Positions 1 through 9,316 of a stretch of 37,110 nucleotides of DNA are shown here, piece by piece. Positions within the stretch are counted from its first letter, which is position 1, and each line of letters opens with the position of its first letter. The notes below the pieces were generated by a model. The model did no database searches. It was given only the letters and a program-made list of their open reading frames with translations, and was not told the origin of the DNA. The translations under genes and the position numbers were made by a program. Origin of the DNA: Chloroflexota bacterium (lineage in GTDB: Bacteria > Chloroflexota > Anaerolineae > UBA7937 > B3-Chlor); the NCBI GenBank assembly GCA_030613785.1, contig JAUWLF010000035.1:1-37110 (forward strand). Direction: 5' to 3'.

Positions 1-320
1 GAGGGATGGTGTTGGCCAAGCCGGGCAGCATCAAGCCGCACACGACCTTCCAAGGCAGTGTGTACATCTTGCGAAAGGACGAGGGAGGAAGGCACACGCC
101 TTTCTTCACGGGATATCGGCCGCAGTTTTTCATCAGGACGATGGATGTGACGGGGTCGGTGACGCTGCCGGAGGATGTGGAGATGGTGATGCCTGGGGAC
201 AACGCAAAGATCCAGGTGGACTTGATAGTGCCTGTGGCCCTGGATGAGGGGTCGCGGTTCGCCATCCGCGAAGGTGGGCGAACGGTGGGCGCCGGAGTGA
301 TCACCAAGATCCTGGAGTGA
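1..320 (+). CDS. tuf: Elongation factor Tu, C-terminal part (5' end outside window)
   Basis: This is the last ~106 residues of EF-Tu, the GTPase that delivers aminoacyl-tRNA to the ribosome in the cytoplasm. The reading frame enters from the left edge; the internal Met at base 6 is not the start. The visible part is domain III: residues such as [14 protein letters not shown], the GYRPQFF segment that contacts t[11 protein letters not shown], and the family ending in [10 protein letters not shown]. Nothing is broken. It sits 82 bp upstream of rpsJ, the usual tuf-rpsJ junction of bacterial str/S10 clusters. The gap 321-402 shows purine-rich sequence before rpsJ but no clear promoter or terminator, so read-through into the ribosomal operon is likely. 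Confidence 0.97.
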   Translation, partial: GMVLAKPGSIKPHTTFQGSVYILRKDEGGRHTPFFTGYRPQFFIRTMDVTGSVTLPEDVEMVMPGDNAKIQVDLIVPVALDEGSRFAIREGGRTVGAGVITKILE

Positions 321-402
321 TTGACGTGGGTAGCCAGTTCTCAACGAGGACGGCGCCAAAGATGCACGATCTCCAATCCGGAGGGTAAGGTAGAAAGCAC
401 AG

Positions 403-711
403 ATGGCTAGGGAGAAGATCAGAATCCGCTTGAAGGCCTACGATCACAAGGTTCTCGATCAATCAGCGCAGCGCATAGTGGAAGCGGCGGAAAGTACCGG
501 AGCCATCATTGTCGGACCGGTACCCCTGCCGACAAAGATCGAGAAGTTCACCGTTATTCGTTCGCCGTTCATTGATAAGGATTCGCGAGAGCAGTTCGAA
601 ATCCGCACGCACAAACGTCTTATAGACGTCATTGAGCCCGGATCCAAGACGGTTGACACGTTGATGCGTCTCAACCTGCCTGCGGGAGTGGACATAGAAA
701 TCAAACTCTAG
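403..711 (+). CDS. rpsJ: 30S ribosomal protein S10 (NusE)
   Basis: S10, 102 aa, is a head protein of the 30S subunit and, as NusE, a partner of NusB/NusG in transcription antitermination. The sequence is full length for the family and shows the classic opening ([15 protein letters not shown]), the GPVPLPTK loop and the [19 protein letters not shown] segment. The ATG follows purine-rich sequence (GGAGGGTAAGG, 380-390) that lies somewhat far upstream. It is the first complete gene of the merged S10-spc-alpha operon. A different frame on the opposite strand is also open here but is only a shadow. Confidence 0.98.
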   Translation: MAREKIRIRLKAYDHKVLDQSAQRIVEAAESTGAIIVGPVPLPTKIEKFTVIRSPFIDKDSREQFEIRTHKRLIDVIEPGSKTVDTLMRLNLPAGVDIEIKL

Positions 712-814
712 TCGTAGCCCCAAGTAGCCCAGCACGTCTGTGAAGGCTGCTGCAGGCCCCCTTGAGGGGTCTGGCGGAAGTGGCGCCCCAGGGGGGGAAG
801 GGGGGGGGAGAGTA

Positions 815-1447
815 GTGATCAAAGGGATCCTAGGGAACAAAGTAGGGATGACCCAGATCTTCGATGACGGCGGGGACGCGATCCCTGTCACCATCATTGA
901 GGCGGGTCCATGCTACGTGACTCAGATCAAGACCAGTGAGAAGGACGGTTACGAGGCCATCCAGTTGGGTTTTGGGGAAACCAAACGCCTCAACAAACCT
1001 CAACGGGGACATCTACCCAAGGATGTGCCTGACGTGCGACACCTGCGAGAGATCAAGGTTGACGACGTCTCGACGTACGAAGTCGGGCAGAAGATCGATG
1101 CCGGTGTTTTCTCCGTCGGCGACTTGGTGGATGTGACCGGCATTTCGAAGGGGAAAGGTTTCGCCGGAGCGATGAAACGCCATGGTTTCAGCGGCGGGCC
1201 GGCCACTCACGGGCAGTCTGATCGGGCAAGGGCCACTGGCTCCATCGGAGCCGGATCTACACCTGGGCGCGTCTTCAAGGGCAAGCGAATGCCCGGACGT
1301 ATGGGTGGCCAGCGCACGACTGCTCAGACGCTGAAAGTCGTCCTCGTCGACCCGGAACGGAATCTGTTGGCCGGCAGAGGGGCCGTGCCTGGCGCTAATG
1401 GCGGTCTGGTGACTATCAAGAGTGCGATCAAGGGTAAGAAAAGATGA
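815..1447 (+). CDS. rplC: 50S ribosomal protein L3
   Basis: L3, 210 aa, is an early 23S rRNA-binding assembly protein near the peptidyl transferase centre. I place the start at GTG 815 because L3 proteins begin with a short residue or two followed by KGILGNKVGMTQIF, exactly what follows. The frame stays open upstream to 740, but that segment reads Gly/Pro-rich low-complexity sequence unlike L3. The C-terminal half has the conserved KGKGFAGAMKRHGF, ATHGQSDRARATGSIG and PGRMGG motifs. The ribosome-binding region is unusual: it lies in long G runs (791-810). The stop overlaps the rplD start as ATGA, suggesting translational coupling. Confidence 0.97.
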   Translation: MIKGILGNKVGMTQIFDDGGDAIPVTIIEAGPCYVTQIKTSEKDGYEAIQLGFGETKRLNKPQRGHLPKDVPDVRHLREIKVDDVSTYEVGQKIDAGVFSVGDLVDVTGISKGKGFAGAMKRHGFSGGPATHGQSDRARATGSIGAGSTPGRVFKGKRMPGRMGGQRTTAQTLKVVLVDPERNLLAGRGAVPGANGGLVTIKSAIKGKKR

Positions 1448-2070
1448 AAGTTCCTCTTCGAGATATGACCGGCAAGGTTATTGACGAAACAGAACTTCGG
1501 GATGACATCTTCGGCGTAGCGCCGAACGAGGCCGTCATGCACCAGGCTTTGGTACGCCAATTGGCCAACGCACGTCTAGCCGCGGCCCGGACCAAGACCA
1601 GGGGAGAGGTTAGAGGTGGAGGTAGGAAACCCTGGCGCCAGAAAGGCACCGGACGTGCACGCCACGGCAGCATTCGTGAGCCTCAGTGGCGCGGTGGTGG
1701 CATCGTCTTTGGCCCTCGTCCCGGCAGGAACTACCGCAAAGCGATGCCGCGCAAGATGCGGCGTCTTGCCTTGCGATCGGCTCTTTCGGTCAAGGCTCGC
1801 GAGAACCAGCTCATTCTGTTGGACAAGCTCGAAATGCCTACCGCGAAGACGAGAGAGATGCTCCACGTTCTCAGTGGCCTGACAGGAGATTCAACTACGC
1901 TGATCCTCCTTCCCGACAGAGATCCGCACGTAGAGAAGTCTGTAAGCAACCTGCCCCATGCGAAGACCCTGCGTGCGCAGTATCTGAACCTGGTAGACAT
2001 CTTGGGCCACGATTATCTGGTCATGCCTCTGGCAGCTCTGAGGGCGATCGAGGGATTCCTGGGCCAGTGA
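1444..2070 (+). CDS. rplD: 50S ribosomal protein L4
   Basis: L4, 208 aa, binds 23S rRNA domain I and lines the exit tunnel with its extended loop. The basic loop is visible near residues 45-85 (TRGEVRGGGRKPWRQKGTGR, then PQWRGGGIVFGP), followed by NYRKAMPRKMRRLALRSALS. The ATG overlaps the rplC stop by 4 bp. In gamma-proteobacteria L4 autoregulates the S10 operon; I see no S10-leader structure here, because the gene lies inside the operon and the tuf-rpsJ gap is short. Confidence 0.98.
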   Translation: MKVPLRDMTGKVIDETELRDDIFGVAPNEAVMHQALVRQLANARLAAARTKTRGEVRGGGRKPWRQKGTGRARHGSIREPQWRGGGIVFGPRPGRNYRKAMPRKMRRLALRSALSVKARENQLILLDKLEMPTAKTREMLHVLSGLTGDSTTLILLPDRDPHVEKSVSNLPHAKTLRAQYLNLVDILGHDYLVMPLAALRAIEGFLGQ

Positions 2071-2088
2071 AGCGGAGGAGTGATTAGC

Positions 2089-2373
2089 GTGCATATCTAC
2101 GAAGTCCTGAAACGACCCATCGTCACCGAGAAAACCACCCTGCAAGCGGACCAGGGTCGATACACCTTTGAGGTCGATATTCGGGCCAACAAACATGAGG
2201 TAAGGCAAGCGGTGGAGAAGGTCTTTGACGTGAACGTAGTCTCCGTCAACATCATCAAGATGCGTGGCAAGACACATCGCTACGGCCCCCACGTCAGCAA
2301 GCCTCACCCTTGGAAGAAGGCTACAGTCAAGTTGGCCGAAGGCCAGTCCATAGGGTTCTTCGAGGGAGTCTGA
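2089..2373 (+). CDS. rplW: 50S ribosomal protein L23
   Basis: L23, 94 aa from this start, sits at the tunnel exit and docks trigger factor and SRP. The sequence has the hallmark opening [14 protein letters not shown], the [22 protein letters not shown] core and the basic [10 protein letters not shown] loop. Two in-frame GTG codons compete: 2080 and 2089. The GGAGG at 2074-2078 is only 1 nt from the first but 10 nt from the second, and the second gives the usual L23 N-terminus, so I choose 2089. rplB follows after 2 bp. Confidence 0.96.
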   Translation: MHIYEVLKRPIVTEKTTLQADQGRYTFEVDIRANKHEVRQAVEKVFDVNVVSVNIIKMRGKTHRYGPHVSKPHPWKKATVKLAEGQSIGFFEGV

Positions 2374-2375
2374 GC

Positions 2376-3212
2376 ATGCCCATCAAAGTTTACAAACCCA
2401 CCTCGCCTGGAAGACGCGGCATGACTGTCACCAGCTTTGAGGACATAACCCGCACCAAGCCTGAGCGTTCGCTCCTCAGGCCGCTACCAAAGAAAGCTGG
2501 TCGCAACGTTCAGGGGCGCGTCACCGTTCGCCATCGCGGCGGCGGACACAAGCGTAGGTACCGGATCATAGACTTCAAGCGGGACAAGTTTGGCATCCCT
2601 GGGAGGGTGGATTCCATCGAGTACGATCCCAACCGTTCCGCTCGGATAGCCCTCGTAGTGTACGCCGATGGGGAAAAGAGGTACATGATCGCCCCACTGG
2701 GGCTGAAGGTCAACGACCGCGTTGACTCGGGTCCTGACGCCGATATTCGGGTCGGAAACGCTTTGCCAATTGCCAATATCCCTGTGGGCACGATGATCCA
2801 CAACATCGAGCTGCGCAGCGGCAAAGGAGGGCAACTGGCGCGCTCCGCCGGTACCTCGGCTCAGCTACTGGCTAAGGAGGGCAAGTACGCTCAGGTACGC
2901 TTGCCCTCGACCGAGATCCGCCTCATCAATGTGAACAACTTGGCCACGATCGGGCAGGTGGGCAATACCGACTGGGGTAATGTGAACCTGGGTAAGGCAG
3001 GACGATCTCGTTGGCTGGGCCGCAGGCCAACTACTCGCGGTTCAGCGATGAGTCCGAGGGACCACCCCCACGGGGGCGGAGAGGGCAAGGCCCCCATAGG
3101 AATGCCTTCCCCCAAGAGCCCATGGGGCAAGAAGACGCTGGGCAAGAAGACCCGTCGTCGTAAGGATACAGACAAGTGGATAGTACGTCGTCGAGGTGCA
3201 AAGAGGAGATAG
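2376..3212 (+). CDS. rplB: 50S ribosomal protein L2
   Basis: L2, 278 aa, is needed for 30S-50S association and peptidyl transferase centre assembly. ATG 2376 is chosen because it starts [14 protein letters not shown], the family N-terminus, behind a GAGGGAG site inside rplW; the frame remains open upstream but that part overlaps rplW. Conserved segments are [17 protein letters not shown], the OB-fold, and the C-terminal [18 protein letters not shown] containing the conserved His essential in other bacteria. Length is standard. rpsS begins 3 bp downstream. Confidence 0.98.
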   Translation: MPIKVYKPTSPGRRGMTVTSFEDITRTKPERSLLRPLPKKAGRNVQGRVTVRHRGGGHKRRYRIIDFKRDKFGIPGRVDSIEYDPNRSARIALVVYADGEKRYMIAPLGLKVNDRVDSGPDADIRVGNALPIANIPVGTMIHNIELRSGKGGQLARSAGTSAQLLAKEGKYAQVRLPSTEIRLINVNNLATIGQVGNTDWGNVNLGKAGRSRWLGRRPTTRGSAMSPRDHPHGGGEGKAPIGMPSPKSPWGKKTLGKKTRRRKDTDKWIVRRRGAKRR

Positions 3213-3215
3213 CAG

Positions 3216-3506
3216 ATGACTAGATCCTTGAAGAAAGGTCCGTACATAGATGCCAAACTGCTCAAGAAGATCAAGCGCATGAATGAGCTCGGTGAAGACT
3301 ATGTGATCAAGACGTGGGCGCGCGCCTCCACCATCTCCCCTGAGATGATAGGTCGCACCATCGCGGTGCACGATGGGCGTCGTCATGTGCCCATCTATGT
3401 CACCGAGAACATGGTGGGGCATAAGCTGGGGGAGTTTGCCCCCACCCGGACCTTTCGCGGACATTCCTATCGTGAGAAGAGAACGCTCATCAGCGGGAAG
3501 ATGTAG
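3216..3506 (+). CDS. rpsS: 30S ribosomal protein S19
   Basis: S19, 96 aa, binds 16S rRNA in the 30S head with S13 and contacts the A-site finger bridge. The N-terminus [16 protein letters not shown] and the C-terminal [20 protein letters not shown] and [10 protein letters not shown] segments are typical and full length. It follows rplB by 3 bp behind AAGAGGAGATAGCAG, a good ribosome-binding site, and precedes rplV by 8 bp. The order L2-S19-L22-S3-L16-L29-S17 is the standard S10 operon order. Confidence 0.98.
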   Translation: MTRSLKKGPYIDAKLLKKIKRMNELGEDYVIKTWARASTISPEMIGRTIAVHDGRRHVPIYVTENMVGHKLGEFAPTRTFRGHSYREKRTLISGKM

Positions 3507-3514
3507 GTGTCGAT

Positions 3515-3862
3515 ATGGGAGTTGAGATCAGGGCTGTTGAGAAATACATACCTATGTCGCCGCATAAAGTCCGACGCGTACTGGGCTTGGTGCGGGAGCG
3601 GACCGTGGATGAGGCGTTGGCCCTCCTCAGGTTTTCGCCGCAGGCAGCAGCCAAGCCGGTGACGAAAGCTATCGAGTCGGCCGCAGCCAATGCCGACGAT
3701 GTCCACGGCCTTTCCAGGTCTGATCTGTACATCTTTCGGATAACCGCTGACACAGCGCCTACGTTGAAGAGATTCAGGGCTGGGGCCCGAGGGCGGGTCA
3801 AGCCGATATTGAAGAGAGGCTCTCACATCACCGTGGTTCTCAGCGAACTTGAGGAAGGATGA
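3515..3862 (+). CDS. rplV: 50S ribosomal protein L22
   Basis: L22, 115 aa, has a globular domain on the 50S surface and a beta-hairpin reaching into the exit tunnel, where macrolide-resistance changes occur in other species. The sequence shows [29 protein letters not shown], and the hairpin region with [19 protein letters not shown]. No unusual insert is seen in the hairpin. ATG 3515 lies 8 bp after the rpsS stop. The 3' end precedes the rpsC ribosome-binding site. Confidence 0.97.
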   Translation: MGVEIRAVEKYIPMSPHKVRRVLGLVRERTVDEALALLRFSPQAAAKPVTKAIESAAANADDVHGLSRSDLYIFRITADTAPTLKRFRAGARGRVKPILKRGSHITVVLSELEEG

Positions 3863-3890
3863 GCGTAGGCGAGAGGAAGGAGAGGCTAAC

Positions 3891-4550
3891 TTGGGCAGGA
3901 AGGTACATCCCGTAGGTTTCAGACTAGGAATCACCAAGGATTGGAAGGCCAAATGGTTCGCTGAAGGCCAGCAGTATGTAGACCTGTTGCGAGAGGACCT
4001 CGAACTCCGGCAACTCATCCGGGGAGAGATGGCGCGCGCGGGCATATCCAGGATAGACATCGAGCGTTTTCCAAAGCAGGTTTCCATCACCATACACACT
4101 GCCAGACCCGGCATCGTCATCGGTCGAAAGGGAGCAAGCGTCAACCTCTTGCGTCGTCGGGTGGAGGATCTGACTGGCAAGAAGGCGCGCATTGAGGTGG
4201 TGGAAATCCCAGAGCCAGAACTGGACGCCTACCTCATCGCGGAGAACATCTCAGCCCAGCTAGCAAGAAGGATCTCTCACAGGCGAGCCATGAAGCAGGC
4301 AGCAACCCGGGCCATGCGCTTGGGAGCGGGTGGGATCAAGGTAGCTTGCAGCGGTAGACTGGGTGGAAGCGAAATGTCCCGGCGAGATTGGACGATGGAG
4401 GGCCGGGTTCCTCTCCATACTATGCGAGCCGACATTGACTACGCACAGGCCGAAGCCCTTACCACATATGGCCGGATAGGAATCAAGGTTTGGGTCTACA
4501 AGGGCGACGTTTTTCCAGAGGACGAAGAGGAAGGATTTGCCTTCCTCTAG
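3891..4550 (+). CDS. rpsC: 30S ribosomal protein S3
   Basis: S3, 219 aa, lines the mRNA entry channel of the 30S head and contributes to helicase activity. I choose TTG 3891: it has AAGGAGAGG about 6-8 nt upstream and yields the family N-terminus [17 protein letters not shown]. The frame is open further upstream to 3849, overlapping rplV, but that segment is not S3-like. A KH domain with its GRKG loop ([13 protein letters not shown]) and the C-terminal [16 protein letters not shown] motif are intact. A TTG start in a highly expressed gene is slightly unusual. Confidence 0.96.
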   Translation: MGRKVHPVGFRLGITKDWKAKWFAEGQQYVDLLREDLELRQLIRGEMARAGISRIDIERFPKQVSITIHTARPGIVIGRKGASVNLLRRRVEDLTGKKARIEVVEIPEPELDAYLIAENISAQLARRISHRRAMKQAATRAMRLGAGGIKVACSGRLGGSEMSRRDWTMEGRVPLHTMRADIDYAQAEALTTYGRIGIKVWVYKGDVFPEDEEEGFAFL

Positions 4551-4587
4551 CAGTTTCTGTTTGCGCGACTGCGGGGAGTAGCTGCAC

Positions 4588-5001
4588 ATGTTAATGCCCA
4601 AGAGAGTGAAGTATCGGAAAGCCCATCGCGGCCGCCGCAAAGGCAAAGCTCGTCGTGGCGCCGAAGTGAGCTTTGGCGAGTACGGCCTCCAGGCCCTCGA
4701 GCCATCCTGGATAACCAGTCGACAGATAGAAGCAGCCCGCAGGGCCATAGTACGTTATGTGAGACGGAGTGGCAAGCTGTGGATCCGTATTTTTCCAGAT
4801 AAGCCTGTCACCACAAAGCCAGCGGAGACCAGGATGGGGAGTGGCAAGGGCAACGTCGACCACTGGGTAGCTGTGGTCAAGCCAGGCCGGGTACTTTTCG
4901 AGATCGGCGGTGTCGAGGAAACCGCGGCGCGCGAAGCTTTCCGCCTCGCCTCTCACAAGCTCCCCATCAAGACCCAGTTCGTGTCCAGATATGAACTGTA
5001 G
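4588..5001 (+). CDS. rplP: 50S ribosomal protein L16
   Basis: L16, 137 aa, organises the A-site region of 23S rRNA. The start [16 protein letters not shown] matches the family, and the GGGGAG at 4573-4578 is 9 nt from ATG 4588, favouring it over the in-frame ATG at 4594. [11 protein letters not shown], the [19 protein letters not shown] loop close to the peptidyl transferase centre, and the KLPIKTQFV ending are conserved. It lies 37 bp after rpsC and 17 bp before rpmC. Confidence 0.98.
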   Translation: MLMPKRVKYRKAHRGRRKGKARRGAEVSFGEYGLQALEPSWITSRQIEAARRAIVRYVRRSGKLWIRIFPDKPVTTKPAETRMGSGKGNVDHWVAVVKPGRVLFEIGGVEETAAREAFRLASHKLPIKTQFVSRYEL

Positions 5002-5018
5002 CAGCGAGGAATTAACCG

Positions 5019-5222
5019 ATGAAGGCCCAAGACGTGCGAAATATGACCTCAGAGGAACTGCGGCATGAGATGGAGGGCATGTATGAGGAGCTCTTCAACC
5101 TGCGCTTTCAGCTCAGCACCAACCAATTGACCAACTTCAACCGTATCCAGCAGGTCAAGAGGGACATAGCTCGCGCGAAGACCATTCTGAGAGAGCGACA
5201 ACTGGAGGGGGCCGAGGAGTAG
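5019..5222 (+). CDS. rpmC: 50S ribosomal protein L29
   Basis: L29, 67 aa, is a small helical-hairpin protein beside the tunnel exit next to L23. The sequence has the typical [20 protein letters not shown] helix, the [21 protein letters not shown] second helix and a short acidic tail. Size and position between rplP and rpsQ are standard. The ATG follows CGAGGAATTAACCG, giving a GAGG site. The stop is 2 bp before the rpsQ start, so the two are probably co-translated. Confidence 0.97.
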   Translation: MKAQDVRNMTSEELRHEMEGMYEELFNLRFQLSTNQLTNFNRIQQVKRDIARAKTILRERQLEGAEE

Positions 5223-5224
5223 GG

Positions 5225-5494
5225 ATGATGGCAGGACGGCGCAAATCGATGGTCGGCCAGGTGGTCAGCAACAAAATGGAGAAGACGGTTGTGGTGGTCG
5301 TGGAACGGAAGGCCAGACACCCGCTATACAAGAAGGTCATCAAGATCCGAAAGAAGTTCAAGGCCCATGACTCAGACGATTCTTGTCAGATAGGCGATGT
5401 GGTGCGCATCGTGGAAAGCCGGCCCCTCAGCAAGGAGAAGCGTTGGGTGGTGGAAGAGGTTCTCACGGGTGAAGGCAAGAGGGTAGAGCAATGA
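5225..5494 (+). CDS. rpsQ: 30S ribosomal protein S17
   Basis: S17, 89 aa, is a primary 16S rRNA-binding OB-fold protein of the 30S body. Conserved features are [18 protein letters not shown], the KYHDE-like stretch (here [16 protein letters not shown]) and [14 protein letters not shown]. Two adjacent in-frame ATGs (5225, 5228) are possible starts and make no functional difference. It ends with a 4-bp overlap (ATGA) into rplN. Confidence 0.97.
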   Translation: MMAGRRKSMVGQVVSNKMEKTVVVVVERKARHPLYKKVIKIRKKFKAHDSDDSCQIGDVVRIVESRPLSKEKRWVVEEVLTGEGKRVEQ

Positions 5495-5859
5495 TCCAAT
5501 CAGAGAGCCGCCTCCGAGTGGCAGACAACACAGGGGCGCGCGAGATCCTGTGTATCAAGGTCCTGGGAGGCTCCAAGCGCCGCTACGGACGCATAGGGGA
5601 TATCATTGTCGCTACCGTCAAGCAAGCCATACCCGCCGGTTCCGTGAAGAAGGGTGAGATTGTGCGAGCTGTGATAGTGCGTACTGCAAAGGAGTACGGG
5701 CGCTCCGACGGATCACACATCCGCTTCGACGAGAACGCGGCGGTGATACTGGACGATCATCAGAACCCCAAAGGTACGCGCATCTTTGGGCCTGTGGCCC
5801 GTGAACTCAGGGAAAAGGGCTTTATGAAAATCGTCTCCCTTTCCCCAGAGGTGCTATAG
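5491..5859 (+). CDS. rplN: 50S ribosomal protein L14
   Basis: L14, 122 aa, forms inter-subunit bridges B5/B8 and is the binding site of silencing factor RsfS in other bacteria. The sequence is full length: [18 protein letters not shown] at the start, a [13 protein letters not shown] strand, the [10 protein letters not shown] segment and [14 protein letters not shown] at the end. It overlaps rpsQ by 4 bp, implying translational coupling. In the usual operon map this begins the spc half, but no promoter is visible in front of it. Confidence 0.98.
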   Translation: MIQSESRLRVADNTGAREILCIKVLGGSKRRYGRIGDIIVATVKQAIPAGSVKKGEIVRAVIVRTAKEYGRSDGSHIRFDENAAVILDDHQNPKGTRIFGPVARELREKGFMKIVSLSPEVL

Positions 5860-5890
5860 ACCGGGGAGATCGAGACCAAGGGTCGAGAAG

Positions 5891-6208
5891 ATGAACAGGA
5901 TTAAGCAGGGTGACACTGTAGAGGTGATTAGCGGCGACCACCGAGGCGCGAAAGGTAGCGTGCATCGCGTGTTGCTGGACAAGAACCAGGTGATCATCTC
6001 AGGAATCAACATCGTCAAGCGGCATACGAAGCCTACCGGTCGGGTACGTACTCAGGCCGGCATCATTGAGCGTGAGGCACCACTGCATGTCTCCAATGTG
6101 GCTCTGGTCTGCCCTCACTGCAATCAGCGCACCAGGGTGAGCTACAGGGTTCAGGACGATGGCCGAAAGGTCAGGTTCTGTAGGCGATGCAACGAGATGA
6201 TGGACTAG
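5891..6208 (+). CDS. rplX: 50S ribosomal protein L24, with two CxxC pairs
   Basis: L24, 105 aa, starts 50S assembly by binding the 5' end of 23S rRNA. The KOW motif lies in residues 5-30 ([16 protein letters not shown]), followed by [11 protein letters not shown] and [11 protein letters not shown]. The C-terminal third carries two CxxC pairs (C74, C77, C97, C100), a treble-clef or ribbon type zinc site found in L24 of many but not all bacteria. ATG 5891 is 31 bp after rplN. Metal binding is inferred from the motif only. Confidence 0.97.
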   Translation: MNRIKQGDTVEVISGDHRGAKGSVHRVLLDKNQVIISGINIVKRHTKPTGRVRTQAGIIEREAPLHVSNVALVCPHCNQRTRVSYRVQDDGRKVRFCRRCNEMMD

Positions 6209-6236
6209 AGGCGAGGCCGACGTCGGAGAAGCGATC

Positions 6237-6779
6237 ATGTCCAGACTGAAGGAAACTTACTTGAAGGAAGTCGTCCCCATGTTGATGAAGGACTTCGATT
6301 ATCGCAACGTGATGGAGGTGCCACGCCTGACCAAGATTGTGGTCAACATCGGATTGGGGGAGGCGTTGGAGGACGCCAAGGCCCTGGATGGAGCTAGCCG
6401 AGACCTGGCTACCATCACGGGACAGCGGCCGATCATCACCCGATCTCGACGGTCCATCGCTGCTTTCAAGCTTAGAGAAGGCATGGCCATCGGCGCGAAG
6501 GTCACGCTGCGAGGTGGCCGCATGTACGACTTCCTCGACCGCCTTGTCAACGCGGCTCTGCCACGTCACCGAGACTTCCGTGGGATCTCTCGGGACGCCT
6601 TCGACGGCCGGGGCAACTACACTCTGGGACTCGAAGAACAGCTAGTCTGGCCCGAGATCGACTACGATTCCATAGACAAGGTGCGGGGAATGGAGATCAG
6701 CATCGTTACCACCGCCAAGACCGATGAGGAAGCAAGGCGCCTTTTGACCCTCTTGGGAATGCCGTTCAAGAGGGTATAG
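6237..6779 (+). CDS. rplE: 50S ribosomal protein L5
   Basis: L5, 180 aa, binds 5S rRNA in the central protuberance and contacts P-site tRNA. The sequence shows [33 protein letters not shown], the [21 protein letters not shown] loop and the C-terminal [20 protein letters not shown]. Length and order (after rplX, before rpsN) are standard. The 28-bp gap before it contains no separate signal beyond a weak purine stretch (GGAGAAG). Confidence 0.98.
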   Translation: MSRLKETYLKEVVPMLMKDFDYRNVMEVPRLTKIVVNIGLGEALEDAKALDGASRDLATITGQRPIITRSRRSIAAFKLREGMAIGAKVTLRGGRMYDFLDRLVNAALPRHRDFRGISRDAFDGRGNYTLGLEEQLVWPEIDYDSIDKVRGMEISIVTTAKTDEEARRLLTLLGMPFKRV

Positions 6780-6828
6780 CGTATCGTCCGAGGAGTTGGC
6801 TCCTCAATAGCCCGTTTGCGGAGGTGAA

Positions 6829-7011
6829 GTGGCCAAGAAGTCGTTGATCGCCAAGGAAAAGAAAAGGAAACACAAGACACAGGTGAGGAATCGCTGCTCA
6901 TTGTGCGGACGTCCCAGGGCGTACATGCGCCGCTTCGGCCTGTGTCGCATCTGTTTCCGGGAGCTCGCCCTAGAAGGTAAGATCCCTGGCGTCACCAAGT
7001 CCAGTTGGTAG
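6829..7011 (+). CDS. rpsN: 30S ribosomal protein S14, zinc-binding (type Z)
   Basis: S14, 60 aa, is the short zinc-binding form. Four cysteines in two CxxC pairs (C23, C26, C39, C42) surround the conserved [19 protein letters not shown] sequence. The longer, metal-free form typical of proteobacteria is about 100 aa. The start is GTG 6829, about 7 nt after GGAGG (6819-6824 region). It sits at the canonical place between rplE and rpsH. Zinc binding is established for this form; here it is inferred from the conserved cysteines. Confidence 0.97.
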   Translation: MAKKSLIAKEKKRKHKTQVRNRCSLCGRPRAYMRRFGLCRICFRELALEGKIPGVTKSSW

Positions 7012-7032
7012 CTGAGAAAGGGCACTATCATC

Positions 7033-7428
7033 ATGCACACCGATCCCATCGCTGACATGCTTACGCGCATCAGGAACGCCATCGCGGTTGGCCACAACCA
7101 CGTAGCAGCTCCTGCCTCGAAGATGAAAGTGGCGATTGCAGGGGTATTGCGGGAGGAAGGGTATATCCAAGGGTATGACATCACCAAGGACCGCCCCCAA
7201 CCCATGCTGAGGATATGGCTGAAATACACAGAGGATGGAGAGCCGGTGATAACGGCTCTGAAGCGAGTCAGCAAACCTGGATGCCGGGTGTACACTGGAA
7301 AAGCGGAGCTCCCCAGAGTCATTAGTGGCATGGGGATCGCTGTCGTCTCCACCTCGAAGGGGATCATGACCGACAAGAAGGCAAGACGCCTTGGCATCGG
7401 TGGTGAGGTTCTATGCTATGTGTGGTAG
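7033..7428 (+). CDS. rpsH: 30S ribosomal protein S8
   Basis: S8, 131 aa, binds the central domain of 16S rRNA; in E. coli it also represses spc-operon translation. The sequence has [14 protein letters not shown], the [16 protein letters not shown] helix, and the C-terminal [21 protein letters not shown] followed by [12 protein letters not shown] 7033 is 21 bp after rpsN. No recognisable S8-target hairpin was identified near rplE, but I could not fold the RNA. Confidence 0.98.
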   Translation: MHTDPIADMLTRIRNAIAVGHNHVAAPASKMKVAIAGVLREEGYIQGYDITKDRPQPMLRIWLKYTEDGEPVITALKRVSKPGCRVYTGKAELPRVISGMGIAVVSTSKGIMTDKKARRLGIGGEVLCYVW

Positions 7429-7509
7429 TGACAACTGCGCAGCATCATCTGTGGATGAGGCAAGAGCAGTCCATCCTGTCAGGCTGCGAAGCAGGGGAGG
7501 TACACTCAA

Positions 7510-8055
7510 GTGTCTCGCATAGGCCAGATGCCCATACCTGTACCCTCGAACGTTGAAGTCAGCATCCGTGGCTCCGAAGTCACGACCAAGGGACCGGAGG
7601 GTGAGTTGTCCCGCACCTTTCACAGGGACATGTCCATATCTTTGGAAGACAATCAGTTGGTGGTCACCCGTCCTACCGACCAGCGGCTACACCGCTCCCT
7701 GCATGGGCTGACCCGGGCCTTGCTGGCCAACATGGTACAAGGTGTCCACGAGGGGTTCCAGAAGAGGCTGGAGATTCACGGAGTCGGATATCGCGCACAG
7801 AAGGAGGGAGACAAGCTCATCCTGCAGGTGGGCTATTCTCACCCCGTTGAGATAGAGCCCCCTCCAGGGGTCACGATTGATGTGGAGAAAGGGTATCGGA
7901 CCATAGTGGTGAAAGGGACCGACAAGGAGATGGTAGGTAGGGTGGCCGCAGAGATAAGGGCGGTGCGAAAGCCCGAGCCCTACAAGGGCAAAGGCATTCG
8001 TTACGCGGGAGAGCACATTCGCCGCAAGGCTGGTAAAGCAGGAAAGATCGGCTAA
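7510..8055 (+). CDS. rplF: 50S ribosomal protein L6
   Basis: L6, 181 aa, lies near the sarcin-ricin loop and supports GTPase-factor binding. Two repeated L6 domains are seen: residues 1-80 ([16 protein letters not shown]) and 81-175 ([23 protein letters not shown]). It ends with the hallmark [21 protein letters not shown]. The start is GTG 7510, behind GGGGAGG (7495-7501). The 81-bp gap from rpsH is the largest in this part of the operon but shows no clear promoter. Confidence 0.98.
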   Translation: MSRIGQMPIPVPSNVEVSIRGSEVTTKGPEGELSRTFHRDMSISLEDNQLVVTRPTDQRLHRSLHGLTRALLANMVQGVHEGFQKRLEIHGVGYRAQKEGDKLILQVGYSHPVEIEPPPGVTIDVEKGYRTIVVKGTDKEMVGRVAAEIRAVRKPEPYKGKGIRYAGEHIRRKAGKAGKIG

Positions 8056-8098
8056 CGCCCAGTTGCAACAATGACAGTAGCAGTGGGAGCACAAAGGG

Positions 8099-8467
8099 AT
8101 GAGTGAAGCAAGAGACAGAGCGACGGCTCGCCGTAGGAGGCATCTGCGGGTCCGCAAGAGAATAGGAGTCGCCAAGGACCGTCCACGGCTTTCGGTTTTT
8201 CGTAGCTCGAAGCAGATCTATGCTCAGGTAATCGACGACACGGAGGGTCGCACTCTGGCGGCCGCATCATCTTTGGACAAAGAGGTGCGAGATCAGGTTG
8301 CGGGTCTGAAAAAGGTTGAGCAAGCCAAAGTAGTCGGCGAGGTTCTGGCCCGACGGGCCAAGGCTCATGGTATCGACAAAGTAGTCTTTGACAGAGGGGG
8401 ATACAAGTATCATGGTAGAGTGCGGTCTCTCGCCGAGGGGGCTCGCGCCGAGGGCCTGGAGTTCTAG
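8099..8467 (+). CDS. rplR: 50S ribosomal protein L18
   Basis: L18, 122 aa, binds 5S rRNA with L5. The N-terminus is very basic ([16 protein letters not shown]), followed by [20 protein letters not shown] and the C-terminal [31 protein letters not shown] segment. Length is standard. ATG 8099 follows GGGATG with only a modest purine stretch (CAAAGGG) upstream. It is located between rplF and rpsE as in most bacteria. Confidence 0.97.
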   Translation: MSEARDRATARRRRHLRVRKRIGVAKDRPRLSVFRSSKQIYAQVIDDTEGRTLAAASSLDKEVRDQVAGLKKVEQAKVVGEVLARRAKAHGIDKVVFDRGGYKYHGRVRSLAEGARAEGLEF

Positions 8468-8553
8468 CAGAGTGACCGTGGGTCTTTCTCCAATAACCCC
8501 TTCAGCCCGGGAGAATCTCAAGCCTTGAGTTGAACGAAGGAAAGAGGACGTTC

Positions 8554-9069
8554 ATGCAAGAGGAATTCCTAGAGGAACGGGTAGTCCAGATTGCCCGAGT
8601 GGCCAAGGTGGTCAAGGGTGGCCGACGCTTCGGGTTTCGAGCTGTAGTTGTCGTAGGCGATGGCCAAGGTAGCGTTGGTGCTGGCGTGGGCAAAGCACGG
8701 GAAGTACCCGAAGCCATCCGCAAGGGGGTCGAGATAGCCAAGAAAAGCATGATCAGTGTGCCCATTACAGGCACTACTATTCCCCACCAAGTGGTGAGCA
8801 GGTTCGGGGCAGCCAAGGTGCTTCTCAAGCCTGCCTCACCAGGGACTGGAGTTATCGCTGGCGGTGGCGTACGGGCAGTCGTGGAGGCCGCGGGGATCAA
8901 AGACATACTGACTAAGTCTCTCGGAAGTGCCAACATCCTCAATGTGGTGTGGGCTACGATGGAGGGTTTGAAAGAGTTGAAAGACCCGGCCGAAGAGGCA
9001 CGCCGGCGCGGCAAGCCAGTGGAAGAGGTAATGCCTTTCTGGGAGCAGGTAGATGGCAAGGACCAATAA
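8554..9069 (+). CDS. rpsE: 30S ribosomal protein S5
   Basis: S5, 171 aa, sits at the mRNA entry site and influences decoding accuracy. ATG 8554 is preferred: GGAAAGAGG at about 8539-8547 is correctly spaced and the protein then begins [25 protein letters not shown]. An upstream in-frame TTG at 8530 would add eight residues without a ribosome-binding site. Core motifs are [22 protein letters not shown] and the C-terminal [20 protein letters not shown]. Its 3' end overlaps rpmD by 17 bp. Confidence 0.97.
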   Translation: MQEEFLEERVVQIARVAKVVKGGRRFGFRAVVVVGDGQGSVGAGVGKAREVPEAIRKGVEIAKKSMISVPITGTTIPHQVVSRFGAAKVLLKPASPGTGVIAGGGVRAVVEAAGIKDILTKSLGSANILNVVWATMEGLKELKDPAEEARRRGKPVEEVMPFWEQVDGKDQ

Positions 9070-9241
9070 GTTGCGCATAACCTGGGTCAAGAGCAGCATA
9101 GGCTATTCCCAAGACCAGAAGGCGACCATCAGGGCCCTGGGCTTTCGCCGCCTGGGGCAATCGGTTGAGCAACCCGACAACCCCTCCACCCGGGGCATGG
9201 TTCACAAAGTCAGGCACCTGGTTCAGGTGGAGGAGATCTAA
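9053..9241 (+). CDS. rpmD: 50S ribosomal protein L30
   Basis: L30, 62 aa, is a small 50S protein present in many but not all bacteria. The sequence ([18 protein letters not shown], then [18 protein letters not shown] and [12 protein letters not shown]) is typical and complete. ATG 9053 lies inside the end of rpsE, giving a 17-bp overlap and probable translational coupling. rplO follows after 75 bp in which only its GGAGG ribosome-binding site (9307-9312) stands out. Confidence 0.97.
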   Translation: MARTNKLRITWVKSSIGYSQDQKATIRALGFRRLGQSVEQPDNPSTRGMVHKVRHLVQVEEI

Positions 9242-9316
9242 TCCCTTGTACCTAACTAGAGGGAAATCAGCCACTAGAGAGGTGCCTGGGGGAGCGGGTC
9301 TTCCTTTGGAGGAGCG

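Noticed and set aside
755..770. CCCCTTGAGGGG hairpin before rplC considered as a terminator
   Set aside because: The stem is only 4-5 bp, no T run follows, and the operon continues through it.
740..814. Upstream open extension of rplC
   Set aside because: The extra 25 residues are Gly-rich low complexity; L3 proteins start right before KGILGNKVGMTQIF.
3467..4192. Open frame of 241 codons on the - strand over rplV and rpsC
   Set aside because: It is antisense to two conserved ribosomal genes, with Arg/Ser-rich low-information sequence.
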